The notes: generated by a model from the letters alone, not told the origin. Positions 1 to 6,917 are shown, numbered from the stretch's first letter. The stretch: 7,427 nt of DNA from JAHEME01 sp034435035 (GCA_034435035.1 DAOTXW010000105.1:1-7427); one strand, 5' to 3'. Program-made: numbers and translations.

Positions 1-51
1 CCGCCGGGCGCCGCCGCCGCGGCGGCGATTGTCCTCATTTGGCGTGGTCAT
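1..51 (-). CDS. Probable N-terminal fragment of a divergent gene, cut by the left edge
   Basis: Reading leftward from an ATG at 51-49 there are 17 open codons to the window edge, giving MTTPNEDNRRRGGGARR. A purine-rich AGGGAGG at 70-64 precedes it, with 12 nt between GGAGG and the ATG, which is slightly long for a ribosome binding site. The start of the peptide is polar and acidic, followed by an Arg/Gly-rich stretch. That would suit a disordered cytoplasmic tail ahead of a domain outside the window. A second ATG at 38-36 in another frame would give an Ala-rich peptide but has no ribosome binding site. No family can be assigned from 17 residues. The call rests on the start codon, the Shine-Dalgarno-like sequence and the AT-richer DNA just upstream. 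The same bases could instead be non-coding, or hold the last codons of a rightward gene ending at the TAA at 88-90. Confidence 0.4.
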   Translation of the reverse strand, partial: MTTPNEDNRRRGGGARR

Positions 52-268
52 CAGTTTACAGGACCTCCCTCATTACAGTACAGTCATTAAAACGGCAGGC
101 CGTATCAACAGGGCACAGCCCGAGGTGCCGCCCACGGCCCACCCCTCTGCTGACGATAAGCATATTCGAATCCAGCGCGCGCGCCAGCGGGGGGCGCATC
201 CATCGCGCCGGCAGGCGATCCGGGGTAGACTTGCGCCGTGGATCGATCCCGCTCTGAGGATGCGCCCG
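52..268. promoter_or_regulatory. Divergent intergenic region with probable promoters
   Basis: These 217 bp separate the probable leftward gene at the edge from the rightward lipoprotein gene. I see no credible protein in them. Two AT-richer islands stand out from the GC-rich surroundings. One spans about 52-95 and, on the - strand, contains TGTAAT (five of six matches to a -10 box) and a TTGATA; these two are about 25 bp apart, too far to be partners. The other spans about 154-171 and contains CATATT followed by the palindrome ATTCGAAT at 164-171. A TAGACT at 226-231 could be a weak -10 for the rightward genes, but no convincing -35 lies upstream. That this region holds promoters follows from the gene layout; the exact boxes are uncertain. 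Confidence 0.4.
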
Positions 269-1183
269 ATGAAAAATCTGCACCGTTTGGCCGCACTGAC
301 GCTCCTGCTGCTGGCGGGCTGCGCCCGCGCCGGCGCACTCACCCCGCCGCCGCCAACCGAAGGGCCGGCTCCAACGGCTGCCGCCCCCACCGCCGCCCTC
401 CCCACGGATACCCCCCCTTCGCCGACCGCCGCCCTGACCGGGGTGGATGCGCTGGCGGCAGCCCTGACCGCGGGCGGGGCCACCGTGGAGCCGGCGGAGG
501 GGCCGTCCGCCGGGCTGTTCGGCCTGACGCCGGCCCTGCTGTCCGTCAACGGCGGGCTGGTGGAGGTCTACCAGTTCCCGGATGAGGCCGCCCGCCAGGC
601 CGCTGAGGCCACCCTCCCGGACCTGCTGGCGGTCACGCGCTGGGCGTCGCCGCCGCACTTCTACGCGCAGGGCAGCCTGATCGTGCTGTACGTCGGCGCG
701 GAGCCGTCCATCACCGACGCGCTGCGGGCCGCGCTCGGCCCGGAGCTGGCAGCCGAAGACCGCGCCGCCGAGACGGTTGACCGCGTCACCCTGTACCTGA
801 TCGCGCTGGAGGACAACGGCGCGTCCGGCGACCCGGTCGGCTGCGGCGACAGCGTGGTCGGCGTCGAGCGCCCGATCGCGCCCACCGACGCGCCCCTTGA
901 GGCGGCGCTGGCCGAGCTGTTCGCGCTGCGCGACCCGTTCTACGGGGAATCGGGGCTGTACAACGCGCTCTACCAGTCCACGCTGGCCGTCGAGAGCGCG
1001 ACGGTGGACAGCGGGCTGGCGACCGTGTACCTGAGCGGCGATATGCTGCTGGGCGGGGTGTGCGACGCGCCGCGCTTCAAGGCGCAGATCGAGTACACGA
1101 TCCTGGCGCTGCCCGGCGTGGAGGCCGTACAGGTCCTGCTGAACAACACGCCGCTGGACGATCTGCTGTCCGGCCAGGGATAG
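269..1183 (+). CDS. GerMN-domain lipoprotein
   Basis: This encodes a predicted exported lipoprotein of 304 residues. The N-terminus has two basic residues, a Leu-rich hydrophobic core and a lipobox LAGC ending at Cys18, the expected lipidation site. A Pro/Thr/Ala-rich linker (about 26-56) follows. A first globular domain (about 58-165) includes the motif SPPHFYAQGSLIVLYVG at 127-143. The C-terminal part (about 170-300) resembles the GerMN fold of spore germination protein GerM, with LYLIALEDNG and a closing segment LPGVEAVQVLLNN. Cys192 and Cys265 lie in this domain and could form a disulfide outside the membrane. I chose the ATG at 269 because TGAGGA at 255-260 precedes it by 8 nt and because the signal peptide starts there; the ATG at 260 overlaps that site. 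GerMN domains occur widely in non-sporulating bacteria, usually with unknown function. The E2-like gene follows after 38 bp and may be cotranscribed. Confidence 0.82.
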   Translation: MKNLHRLAALTLLLLAGCARAGALTPPPPTEGPAPTAAAPTAALPTDTPPSPTAALTGVDALAAALTAGGATVEPAEGPSAGLFGLTPALLSVNGGLVEVYQFPDEAARQAAEATLPDLLAVTRWASPPHFYAQGSLIVLYVGAEPSITDALRAALGPELAAEDRAAETVDRVTLYLIALEDNGASGDPVGCGDSVVGVERPIAPTDAPLEAALAELFALRDPFYGESGLYNALYQSTLAVESATVDSGLATVYLSGDMLLGGVCDAPRFKAQIEYTILALPGVEAVQVLLNNTPLDDLLSGQG

Positions 1184-1204
1184 GCGCGGCCGCCGCGCTC
1201 AGCC

Positions 1205-1213
1205 GGGGGAGGG
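1205..1213 (+). promoter_or_regulatory. Ribosome binding site that decides the acyltransferase start
   Basis: GGGGGAGGG at 1205-1213 puts its GGAGG core 9 nt before the ATG at 1222. In the same frame, GTG codons at 1213 and 1219 lie within or too close to this site, and upstream codons overlap the end of the lipoprotein gene. The ATG at 1222 is therefore the best start. Confidence 0.6.
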
Positions 1214-1221
1214 TGTATGTG

Positions 1222-2025
1222 ATGAGCCGCCCCGACCGTTACACGATCTACCCGTTTCCGCTGCAGCGGCGCATCGTGGCCGATACCGTCCGCATGGCCC
1301 GGCGCCGCAACACCATGTACGGGCTGTTCGAGGTCGATGTGACCCGCGCGCGCCGGGCGATCCGCGCCCACCGGGCGCGCACGGGCGAGGGACTGTCCTT
1401 CACCGCGTTCGTCATCGCCTGCCTGGGCCGGGCCATCGATGAGAACCGATCCGTTCAGGGCTACCTGAACACCTGGAATCAGGTCGTGGTGTTCGATGAG
1501 GTGGATGTCGCCACGATGATCGAGGTGGAGTTCGAGGGGCAGAAGTTCCCGCTGGCCCATGTGGTGCGGGCGGCCAACCGGCGCAGCGCGGGCGACATCC
1601 ACCGGGAGATCCGGGGCGTCCAGGCCGATCCGCAGGCGCTGCTGCATGCGGCCAACACGCCGTTCCTGCGCGTCTTCCTGCTGCTGCCCGCCTGCCTGCG
1701 CGATGTGTTCTACCGCATCCTGCTCAGCAGCCCGCGGCTGATGAAGCGATCGATCGGGACGGTGCAGGTCAGCACGGTCGGCGGGTTCGGGCGGGCCGGC
1801 TGGGCGCTGAGTCCGCCTGTCTACAACCTCAGCCTGATGCTGGGCGGCGTCGCCGAGAAGCCGGTGATCGCCGGCGGGCAGACAGCGGCCCGGCAGATCC
1901 TGAGCATCACCCTGTGCCTGAACCATGACATCGTGGACGGCGCCCCGGCAGCCCGCTTCACGCAGCGGCTGGTGGAGCTGATCGAAACGGGCTATGGGCT
2001 GTCCCCGGAGGATTCAGGCGGCTGA
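1222..2025 (+). CDS. Stand-alone 2-oxoacid dehydrogenase E2-type acyltransferase domain protein
   Basis: The product has 267 residues and consists almost only of the catalytic domain of dihydrolipoamide acyltransferases, the chloramphenicol acetyltransferase fold. The signature HxxxDG motif is intact as HDIVDG (235-240), with His235 the presumed general base and Asp239 the structural acidic residue. Upstream, GTVQVSTVGGFG (179-190) matches the position of the GTxxxSNxG element of E2 cores, and LMLGGVAEKPVI (205-216) matches the conserved strand before the active site. There is no lipoyl domain and no E1/E3-binding domain, whereas full E2 subunits are usually about 400-600 residues. No E1 or E3 gene is nearby, so this is unlikely to be part of a normal dehydrogenase complex. 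A hydrophobic and basic stretch (about 147-176) may be an amphipathic helix or an interaction surface. Acyl donor and acceptor are unknown. The gene starts 38 bp after the lipoprotein gene and converges on the histidine kinase. Confidence 0.8.
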   Translation: MSRPDRYTIYPFPLQRRIVADTVRMARRRNTMYGLFEVDVTRARRAIRAHRARTGEGLSFTAFVIACLGRAIDENRSVQGYLNTWNQVVVFDEVDVATMIEVEFEGQKFPLAHVVRAANRRSAGDIHREIRGVQADPQALLHAANTPFLRVFLLLPACLRDVFYRILLSSPRLMKRSIGTVQVSTVGGFGRAGWALSPPVYNLSLMLGGVAEKPVIAGGQTAARQILSITLCLNHDIVDGAPAARFTQRLVELIETGYGLSPEDSGG

Positions 2026-2051
2026 GTGCATCCCCCCGCTGCCCGGCGGCG

Positions 2052-4232
2052 TCAGGGCGCGGCGGGCAGCGTGAACCAGAAGCGGCTGCCCTGTCCCGGC
2101 GTGCTTTCCGCGCCGACGGCGCCCCCCAGCCGGTCGGCGATGCGCCGGACGATGGTCAGCCCCAGCCCATGCCCCTCGCGCACCGGGTTCAGCCGGCTGA
2201 ACGGCTGGAACAGGTTCTGCATCTGCGCGGGCGTCAGCCCCTCGCCGTTGTCCTGCACCCAGAAGCGCACCAGCCCCTGATCCGGCAGCGGCTCCCAGCC
2301 GAGGGCGATCTGCGGGGGCGTCCCGCCGTATTTGATCGCGTTGCTCAGGTAGTTGACCCAGATGGCTTCCACCCACGGGCCGTGGCCCTGGCTGGCGGGC
2401 CAGGAGTCGGGCAGGCTCAGCTGCGCGCCCGACTCGGTGATCTGCAGATCGAGGCGCTGCTGCACCGCCTCCAGCAGACGCCCCATGTCCAGCGGCTCCA
2501 GGGTGATGTCCGCCGAGCGGGTGCGGGCCAGCAGCAGCAGCGAATCGATGATCTCGGCGCTCTTGTGGGCCCCGCGGCGGATGGCCGCGAGGTAGTGCCC
2601 CAGCCGCGGCTCCTGCCCCCCGACAGCCTGCGACATCTCCGCGTAGCCCAGGATCGTCTGCAGCGGGTTCTTCAGGTCGTGCGCCACCGTGTGGGAGAAG
2701 GCATCCAGCTCGCTCACCAGCTGGTCGCGCTCTTCGTAGAGGATGGCGTTGCTCAGCGCGGCGGCGATGCGCGCCGCCAGCAGGTTGATGATCTCAAAGA
2801 CCTCCTGCGTGAAACGCGCCGGCCGGGCGGTCTCCAGCACCAGCACGCCGATGGGCTGGCCGCTGTGGATCAGCGGCACGGTCATCTGGCTGCGGATGCC
2901 CGGCGTCAGCGCCACATAATCGGGATCGCCCGTCACATCGGACGTCAGCTCGGGCTGCCGGCTGCGCAGCACGCGCCCCACGATGCCGCGATCCACGGGC
3001 TGCGAGCTGTCGACCAGAGCGGGCGCGCCGGCGGCCTGGTGAACGTGCAGACTGTCCCCTTCCACCAGCGCCAGGATGGCGGTGTCGGCCAGGCTGAGGC
3101 GCTGGGCCGCATCGACGGCTATCTCGATCACGTAGCGCCGGCTGAGCTTGCGGGTCAGTTCGCCTTCCATCTTGCGCAGCGCGGCCAGCCGCTGGCCGGA
3201 CTGCACGCGGGCGGTCACATCATGCAGCACGACGATCCGCCCGCTGGCCGGCTGGCCGGCGGCCGCCAGCGGCAGGATTTCCATATCGTAGTAGCGCAGC
3301 TCGCTGCCCACCGCCAGCGCGATCTCCCCGCCGGGCTGGCTGTCTCCGGCGGCGCGGGCGATCAGCGCCGGCCCCAGGGCCGCCAGATCAGCCAGCGGGC
3401 GGCCAACGGCCTGTTCCATCGGGAGGGCGACCGCCCGCAGCCCGGCCGGGTTCAGATCGATCACCCGGTCGCGGACATCCAGCACGATCACCGGGTCGGT
3501 CAGGCTGGCCACCACCTGCTGGCGAGCAGCCGGGATGATGTCCAGCAGACCATGGCGCAGGATGCCCCACGCCATCACCGCCGTGGCCAGCGTCAGCCCG
3601 TAGGGGTTCACATCCAGCCCGGGGAAGATGTCAAGCGTCAGGTAGATCACGTGCAGCAGCAGGGGGATCAGCAGGCCCGCCAGCAGGGTGATCTGCTGGA
3701 GGCGGTACAGCCTGCCGCTGCGCGGGATCGCCCGCACCAGCAGCCCGGCGGACACCAGCAGCAGCAGGTAGACATAGCCCACCTGCACCCAGTACCACGG
3801 CCCGCGCTCAAAGAAGGTGCGCGTGAACGCGCCGCCGGGGTCGATGGTCAGGTCGCGCCAGATCAGCTCGTGCGTGTCGTTGGTCCAGGCCAGCAGCAGG
3901 ATCATGGCCGGCACGTAGAACAGCAGGATGCTCACCAGCGGCCCGATCCGATCGCGGAGGCCGGTATACGTCAGCGCCAGCAGCAGCGTCAGCGGCGGCA
4001 CCAGCGCCAGCCCGATATACTCCACCTTGAGCCACAGACGCACCGCCTCGACGGTAGCGCTGCCCATCTCGAAAGCATAACCGATGACGTAGATCAGGCA
4101 GGCCAGCGCCAGCGCCGCCAGCAGCGCCGCGCCGGGGATGCGGCGGCGCCTCCAGGCCAGCACCGCGATGAGACTCAGCATCGCCGATCCGACCAGCAGG
4201 GGAGCGCTGAGAGGAGTAAACGTCCAGGACAC
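2052..4232 (-). CDS. Membrane sensor histidine kinase (7TM-PAS-GAF-HisKA-HATPase)
   Basis: This is a predicted 726-residue two-component sensor. Seven hydrophobic segments (about 9-27, 35-54, 72-89, 97-115, 148-166, 180-199, 209-226) form an N-terminal 7TM sensor of the kind found on many histidine kinases; WTNDTHELIW (116-125) is typical of it. A PAS domain follows (about 238-343, ending VLHDVT), then a GAF domain (about 358-500). The HisKA H-box is FSHTVAHDLKNPLQ (512-525), with His518 the expected phosphorylation site. The ATPase domain shows the N-box VNYLSNAIKYGG (626-637), the G1 box DNGEGL (661-666) and the G2 box GHGLGL (687-692), so the kinase looks active. I prefer the GTG at 4232-4230: GGAAGGAA at 4246-4239 lies 7 nt upstream from its AAGGA core. 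An in-frame GTG at 4268 would add 12 residues and has no such site. No response regulator lies in the window. The signal sensed is unknown. Confidence 0.9.
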   Translation of the reverse strand: MSWTFTPLSAPLLVGSAMLSLIAVLAWRRRRIPGAALLAALALACLIYVIGYAFEMGSATVEAVRLWLKVEYIGLALVPPLTLLLALTYTGLRDRIGPLVSILLFYVPAMILLLAWTNDTHELIWRDLTIDPGGAFTRTFFERGPWYWVQVGYVYLLLLVSAGLLVRAIPRSGRLYRLQQITLLAGLLIPLLLHVIYLTLDIFPGLDVNPYGLTLATAVMAWGILRHGLLDIIPAARQQVVASLTDPVIVLDVRDRVIDLNPAGLRAVALPMEQAVGRPLADLAALGPALIARAAGDSQPGGEIALAVGSELRYYDMEILPLAAAGQPASGRIVVLHDVTARVQSGQRLAALRKMEGELTRKLSRRYVIEIAVDAAQRLSLADTAILALVEGDSLHVHQAAGAPALVDSSQPVDRGIVGRVLRSRQPELTSDVTGDPDYVALTPGIRSQMTVPLIHSGQPIGVLVLETARPARFTQEVFEIINLLAARIAAALSNAILYEERDQLVSELDAFSHTVAHDLKNPLQTILGYAEMSQAVGGQEPRLGHYLAAIRRGAHKSAEIIDSLLLLARTRSADITLEPLDMGRLLEAVQQRLDLQITESGAQLSLPDSWPASQGHGPWVEAIWVNYLSNAIKYGGTPPQIALGWEPLPDQGLVRFWVQDNGEGLTPAQMQNLFQPFSRLNPVREGHGLGLTIVRRIADRLGGAVGAESTPGQGSRFWFTLPAAP

Positions 4233-4238
4233 GTCAGG

Positions 4239-4246
4239 TTCCTTCC
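4239..4246 (-). promoter_or_regulatory. Ribosome binding site that decides the kinase start
   Basis: On the - strand GGAAGGAA lies 7 nt (from AAGGA) ahead of the GTG at 4232. It falls inside the coding region if the upstream GTG at 4268 were used, which argues for the shorter protein beginning MSWTFTPL. Confidence 0.6.
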
Positions 4247-4291
4247 GGTGCACAGGCGGCGGGATCACAGCCCCCTATACTTTACCCGCCC

Positions 4292-4305
4292 GGCGGCCAG
4301 CCGCC
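4292..4305. repeat. Short GC-rich inverted repeat between transporter and kinase genes
   Basis: GGCGG-CCAG-CCGCC forms a 5-bp perfect stem with a 4-nt loop, or 6 bp with a 2-nt loop. It lies in the 113-bp gap between the transporter stop (4346) and the kinase start (4232). On the - strand it is followed by GGGCGGGTAAAGTATAGG, which has no T-tract, so it is not a classical intrinsic terminator. TAAAGT and TATAGG just downstream each match a -10 box at four of six positions, so the gap may instead hold a weak kinase promoter. In DNA this GC-rich, such a short stem can arise by chance. Confidence 0.25.
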
Positions 4306-4345
4306 ACCTCTCAATGCCCCCGGGCGGTGAGTCGGCGAGGGGGAG

Positions 4346-5569
4346 CTACCCCTCGTCCTCATCGGAGCGGCGCAGGCGGGCCAGCGTCCGCCCCAGCAGG
4401 GACGGCCCGCGCCGCCAGCGGCCTCCACCCGATGCGCGCTCGTCCTCCGGGAAGGGTTCCAGCCCCAGCATCTTGCGCCAGAAGTAGCCGCCCACCAGCT
4501 TGAGGGCCGCCGCGGCAGGAGCCGCCAGCACCAGCCCGGCGAAGCCGGCCAGCGCCCCGCCGATGATGACCGCCAGGATCACGGTCAGCGGGCGCATGTC
4601 CAGCGCGTCGCCCATCACCCGCGGCACCAGGAAGCTGCCTTCCAGCTGCTGCACGACCACCATCACCGCCAGCGCCGCCAGCGCAAACTCCACCTGCCCC
4701 AGCCCCAGCGGGTTCGCGCCCTGAAAGAAAGCCACCAGCACGGCCACGATCGCGCTGAGGATCGGGCCGAAGTACGGCACGAGTTCCAGAAAGCCGGCCA
4801 TGATCCCCAGCGCCAGCGCATAGCGCACGCCGAGGATGCCCAGCCCGATGCCGGTCACCAGCCCCACCGCCAGCCCCAGGATGGCCTGGCCGCGCAGATA
4901 GGCGTTGCCCACCTGCACCAGCTCGCGGCTCAGGCGGGTGAAGTCGTCCCGGTAGCCGGATTCGAGGATCGCCTCGGCCAGCGAGCGCGCCAGCCGGGGC
5001 ATATCGATGGCGATATACAGGCTGATGGTGAAGGTGAGCGCCAGCCAGCCGATCCCGCTCAGGGTGCCCTGCGCCACCTGCCCGGCGGCCCGCGGTCCCT
5101 GCTGGAGCGCCGGATCGAGCAGCCGCAGGGACTCGCGCTCGATGGCCGCCCAGTCCAGGTCGGCGGGGGCGATGCGCAGCGGGCCGATGACCAGCGGGCG
5201 CTGCGGGTCGATGCGGGCCGCCAGCACCAGCGCCCGGTCGATCAGGCCGGGCAGCCCCTCGATCAGGGCGCGGACCTGGTTGTAGGCCGCCACGCCGATC
5301 AGCGCCAGCGCGGCCAGCAGCAGCGCCAGCAGCAGCAGATACACCAGCAGGCTGGCGGCGCCCCGCGACAGCGGCGTGCGCCGGTTCAGCCAGACGATGA
5401 TCGGGTTCAGCAGGTAGGCCAGCACCGCGGCGGCCACCACCTGGCCGATCAGCCCCTGGAAGCGCCACAGCAGCAGGCCGATCGCGGCGGCGGCCAGCAG
5501 CGCCGCGATCCGGCGCATGGTGGGCGTCCACGGCGGGGAGTAATGGGAGCTGGCAGGTGATTGGGTCAT
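4346..5569 (-). CDS. AI-2E family transporter (TqsA/PerM-like membrane protein)
   Basis: This is a polytopic inner-membrane protein of 407 residues, close to the usual length of the AI-2E (UPF0118) family. Two hydrophobic segments (about 19-60) are followed by one at 73-95, a soluble stretch (about 97-168) and a C-terminal membrane block (about 172-360). Family hallmarks are LELVPYFGPI (261-270), matching the conserved IPYxGP element, and QQLEGSFLVPRVMGD (307-321) followed by LTVILAVIIGG (328-338). The family includes E. coli TqsA, linked to autoinducer-2 export, and members reported as Na+/H+ antiporters, so the substrate cannot be named. The cytoplasmic tail is basic and ends in acidic residues (RRSDEDEG). 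I chose the ATG at 5569 because GGAGA at 5579-5575 lies 5 nt upstream. The in-frame ATG at 5611 overlaps the probable -10 box and would lie upstream of the transcript start. Confidence 0.88.
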   Translation of the reverse strand: MTQSPASSHYSPPWTPTMRRIAALLAAAAIGLLLWRFQGLIGQVVAAAVLAYLLNPIIVWLNRRTPLSRGAASLLVYLLLLALLLAALALIGVAAYNQVRALIEGLPGLIDRALVLAARIDPQRPLVIGPLRIAPADLDWAAIERESLRLLDPALQQGPRAAGQVAQGTLSGIGWLALTFTISLYIAIDMPRLARSLAEAILESGYRDDFTRLSRELVQVGNAYLRGQAILGLAVGLVTGIGLGILGVRYALALGIMAGFLELVPYFGPILSAIVAVLVAFFQGANPLGLGQVEFALAALAVMVVVQQLEGSFLVPRVMGDALDMRPLTVILAVIIGGALAGFAGLVLAAPAAAALKLVGGYFWRKMLGLEPFPEDERASGGGRWRRGPSLLGRTLARLRRSDEDEG

Positions 5570-5609
5570 GGCAGTCTCCGGGCAGCCAGCGATGATCCGC
5601 AGTGCCTCC

Positions 5610-5638
5610 ATTGTACGACACTGCGCAATGTCCGCCAG
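5610..5638 (-). promoter_or_regulatory. Candidate promoter with a palindromic operator for the transporter gene
   Basis: On the - strand TACAAT (5615-5610) matches the -10 consensus at five of six positions, and a transcript would start near 5603. The position 17 bp upstream (5638-5633, CTGGCG) is a poor -35. The spacer is filled almost exactly by a 16-bp near-palindrome at 5617-5632, GACACTGCGCAATGTC on the + strand. It has a perfect TGCGCA centre and GACA/TGTC ends, with one mismatched pair. A weak -35 with a symmetric site in the spacer suggests an activator or repressor site. It lies in the 78-bp gap after the glycosyltransferase gene. The regulator is not known. Confidence 0.45.
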
Positions 5639-5647
5639 AGGCCGCTC

Positions 5648-6892
5648 TCAGCCGCCGGTGATGAGGGCGACCGCCTGCGCCACGCCGTCCTCGGCGCGGA
5701 TGGCCTGCCCCAGCGCCGCCGCCCGCGCCCGCAGCGCCGGATCGCCGGCGGCCTGCCGGATCGCCCCGGCCAGCCGCTCCGCGGTCAGCCGCCGCGGCGG
5801 GATCGGATCGGGGCCGGCTCCCAGTCCGCGCACGATCCGCGCCCAGAACGGCTGATCGCTGGCGAAAGGCGTCAGCGCCTGCGGGACGCCCGCCCGCAGG
5901 CCCGCGGCGGTCGTGCCCGCCCCGCCGTGATGCACCAGGGCCGCGCAGCGCGGGAACAGCCAGCCGTGCGGGGCATCCTCCAGCCACAGCAGATCATCCC
6001 CCCCGGCCTGCCCGGCGGCCCCGCCGCCCCAGCCGGCAGCGATGATCCCCCGCTGGCCGGCGAGGCGCAGCGCCTCCCGCGCCAGGTCGATCAGCCGGGC
6101 CAGCTCCCCGGCGATCGTGCTGCCGAAGCCGATGTACACCGGCGGCGGCCCCGCCGCCAGGAAGTCCGTCAGAACGGCGGGCGGCTGCCAGTCCTGCTCC
6201 GGCAGGAACCAGTAGCCGGTGACGGCGGCCCGCCCGGACCATTCCGGCGGGGGCGGGATGACGTGCGGGCTGAAGGCGAACAGGATCGGCACGGGGCGCG
6301 GCCCGGCGAACGGCCAGCCGCTCAGCGGGGCCAGCCCGGGATCGCGGCGGCGCATCGTCGCGTAGCCCAGCCGCGATCCATGCCAGAAGGCGGCGGAGAA
6401 CAGGCGGTGCGTCAGACGGTTATAGGCGGCGCCCGGCGAAAAACCCGGCAGCGCGATCGCCGGGAAGCGGCCCGTCTCGCAGAACGTGGGGAACAGCTGC
6501 GCGGAGAACTCCGCCGCGCCGGTTGCCCGCGCGGCCTCGTGGCCGGCCAGGGTGAGCAGAAACGAGTGGACGATGCTGTCCGCCCCGCGGCAGGCGTCGC
6601 GGCAGGCAGCCAGCACCTCGCGCCCCAGCGGGACGGCGTGATCGTAGACGGCGCGGAGGGTCGGCAGGGGGCGGCCCCGCCCGCGCTCGACCAGCGCCCG
6701 CACCAGCCCGGCGGGGTCGCCGGGCAGCGGGTAGAAGTCCAGCCCATACCCGCGCACGAAGTCGGCGAAGACGGCGGGGGCGGCCAGCCGGACCGCGTGC
6801 CCGGCCCGCTGCAGGCCCAGGCCCAGCGCCACAAAGGGCTGCACGTCGCCGCGCGAGCCGTAAGTCAGCAGGGTGATGCGGCGCTCAGTCAT
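5648..6892 (-). CDS. GT1-family glycosyltransferase (sterol glucosyltransferase / MGT-like)
   Basis: This is a predicted 414-residue GT-B fold glycosyltransferase that transfers sugar from a nucleotide sugar to a small or lipid acceptor. The N-terminal acceptor domain opens with ITLLTYGSRGDVQPFVAL (6-23), the GSRGDVQP glycine loop typical of sterol 3-beta-glucosyltransferases and of antibiotic or rhamnosyl transferases. The donor domain begins near 248 with PVYIGFGSTI (251-260) and carries the nucleotide-sugar motif HHGGAGTTAAGLRAGVP (321-337), followed by PFASDQPFWA (342-351), where Asp346-Gln347 is the usual sugar-contacting pair. Length and motif order are complete. There is no signal peptide or membrane helix, so it probably acts on the cytoplasmic face of the membrane. 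The ATG at 6892 is preceded by GGAG at 6905-6902 with 9 nt spacing. No natural-product cluster surrounds it, so a membrane lipid, sterol/hopanoid or carotenoid acceptor seems likelier than an antibiotic. The acceptor itself cannot be read from sequence. Confidence 0.87.
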   Translation of the reverse strand: MTERRITLLTYGSRGDVQPFVALGLGLQRAGHAVRLAAPAVFADFVRGYGLDFYPLPGDPAGLVRALVERGRGRPLPTLRAVYDHAVPLGREVLAACRDACRGADSIVHSFLLTLAGHEAARATGAAEFSAQLFPTFCETGRFPAIALPGFSPGAAYNRLTHRLFSAAFWHGSRLGYATMRRRDPGLAPLSGWPFAGPRPVPILFAFSPHVIPPPPEWSGRAAVTGYWFLPEQDWQPPAVLTDFLAAGPPPVYIGFGSTIAGELARLIDLAREALRLAGQRGIIAAGWGGGAAGQAGGDDLLWLEDAPHGWLFPRCAALVHHGGAGTTAAGLRAGVPQALTPFASDQPFWARIVRGLGAGPDPIPPRRLTAERLAGAIRQAAGDPALRARAAALGQAIRAEDGVAQAVALITGG

Positions 6893-6917
6893 GGCAGGTC
6901 ACTCCCCCCGGCGGGCG

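Noticed and set aside
1..90. Possible C-terminus of a rightward gene ending at the TAA at 88-90
   Set aside because: The 29 codons show no recognisable protein ending, and the leftward reading with its own ribosome binding site explains the edge slightly better. It cannot be fully excluded.
154..173. TTCGAATCC resembling a tRNA T-loop
   Set aside because: No T-stem pairing flanks it, and there are no anticodon or acceptor arms at the right distances.
29..268. An N-terminal extension of about 80 residues on the lipoprotein
   Set aside because: It would bury the signal peptide and lipobox inside the protein, needs a TTG start with no ribosome binding site, and has a random-looking composition.
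2026..2051. Possible bidirectional terminator between the convergent acyltransferase and kinase genes
   Set aside because: Only a short CCGC/GCGG pairing can be drawn in the 26-bp gap and there is no T-tract on either strand.
3590..4200. Frequent CAGCAG triplets resembling a microsatellite repeat
   Set aside because: These are CTG leucine codons of the kinase membrane segments read on the other strand.
2169..4487. A + strand reading frame open for 772 codons, longer than the kinase gene beneath it
   Set aside because: It is antisense to the kinase, and its translation is Gln/His/Arg/Pro-rich with no domain, as expected from reading Leu/Ala-rich GC-rich codons backwards. The opposite strand has an unmistakable complete kinase.
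4359..5987. A - strand reading frame of 542 codons overlapping the transporter and glycosyltransferase
   Set aside because: It is out of frame with both real genes, Gly/Ala/Arg-rich throughout, and spans their intergenic promoter region. It is a shadow frame.
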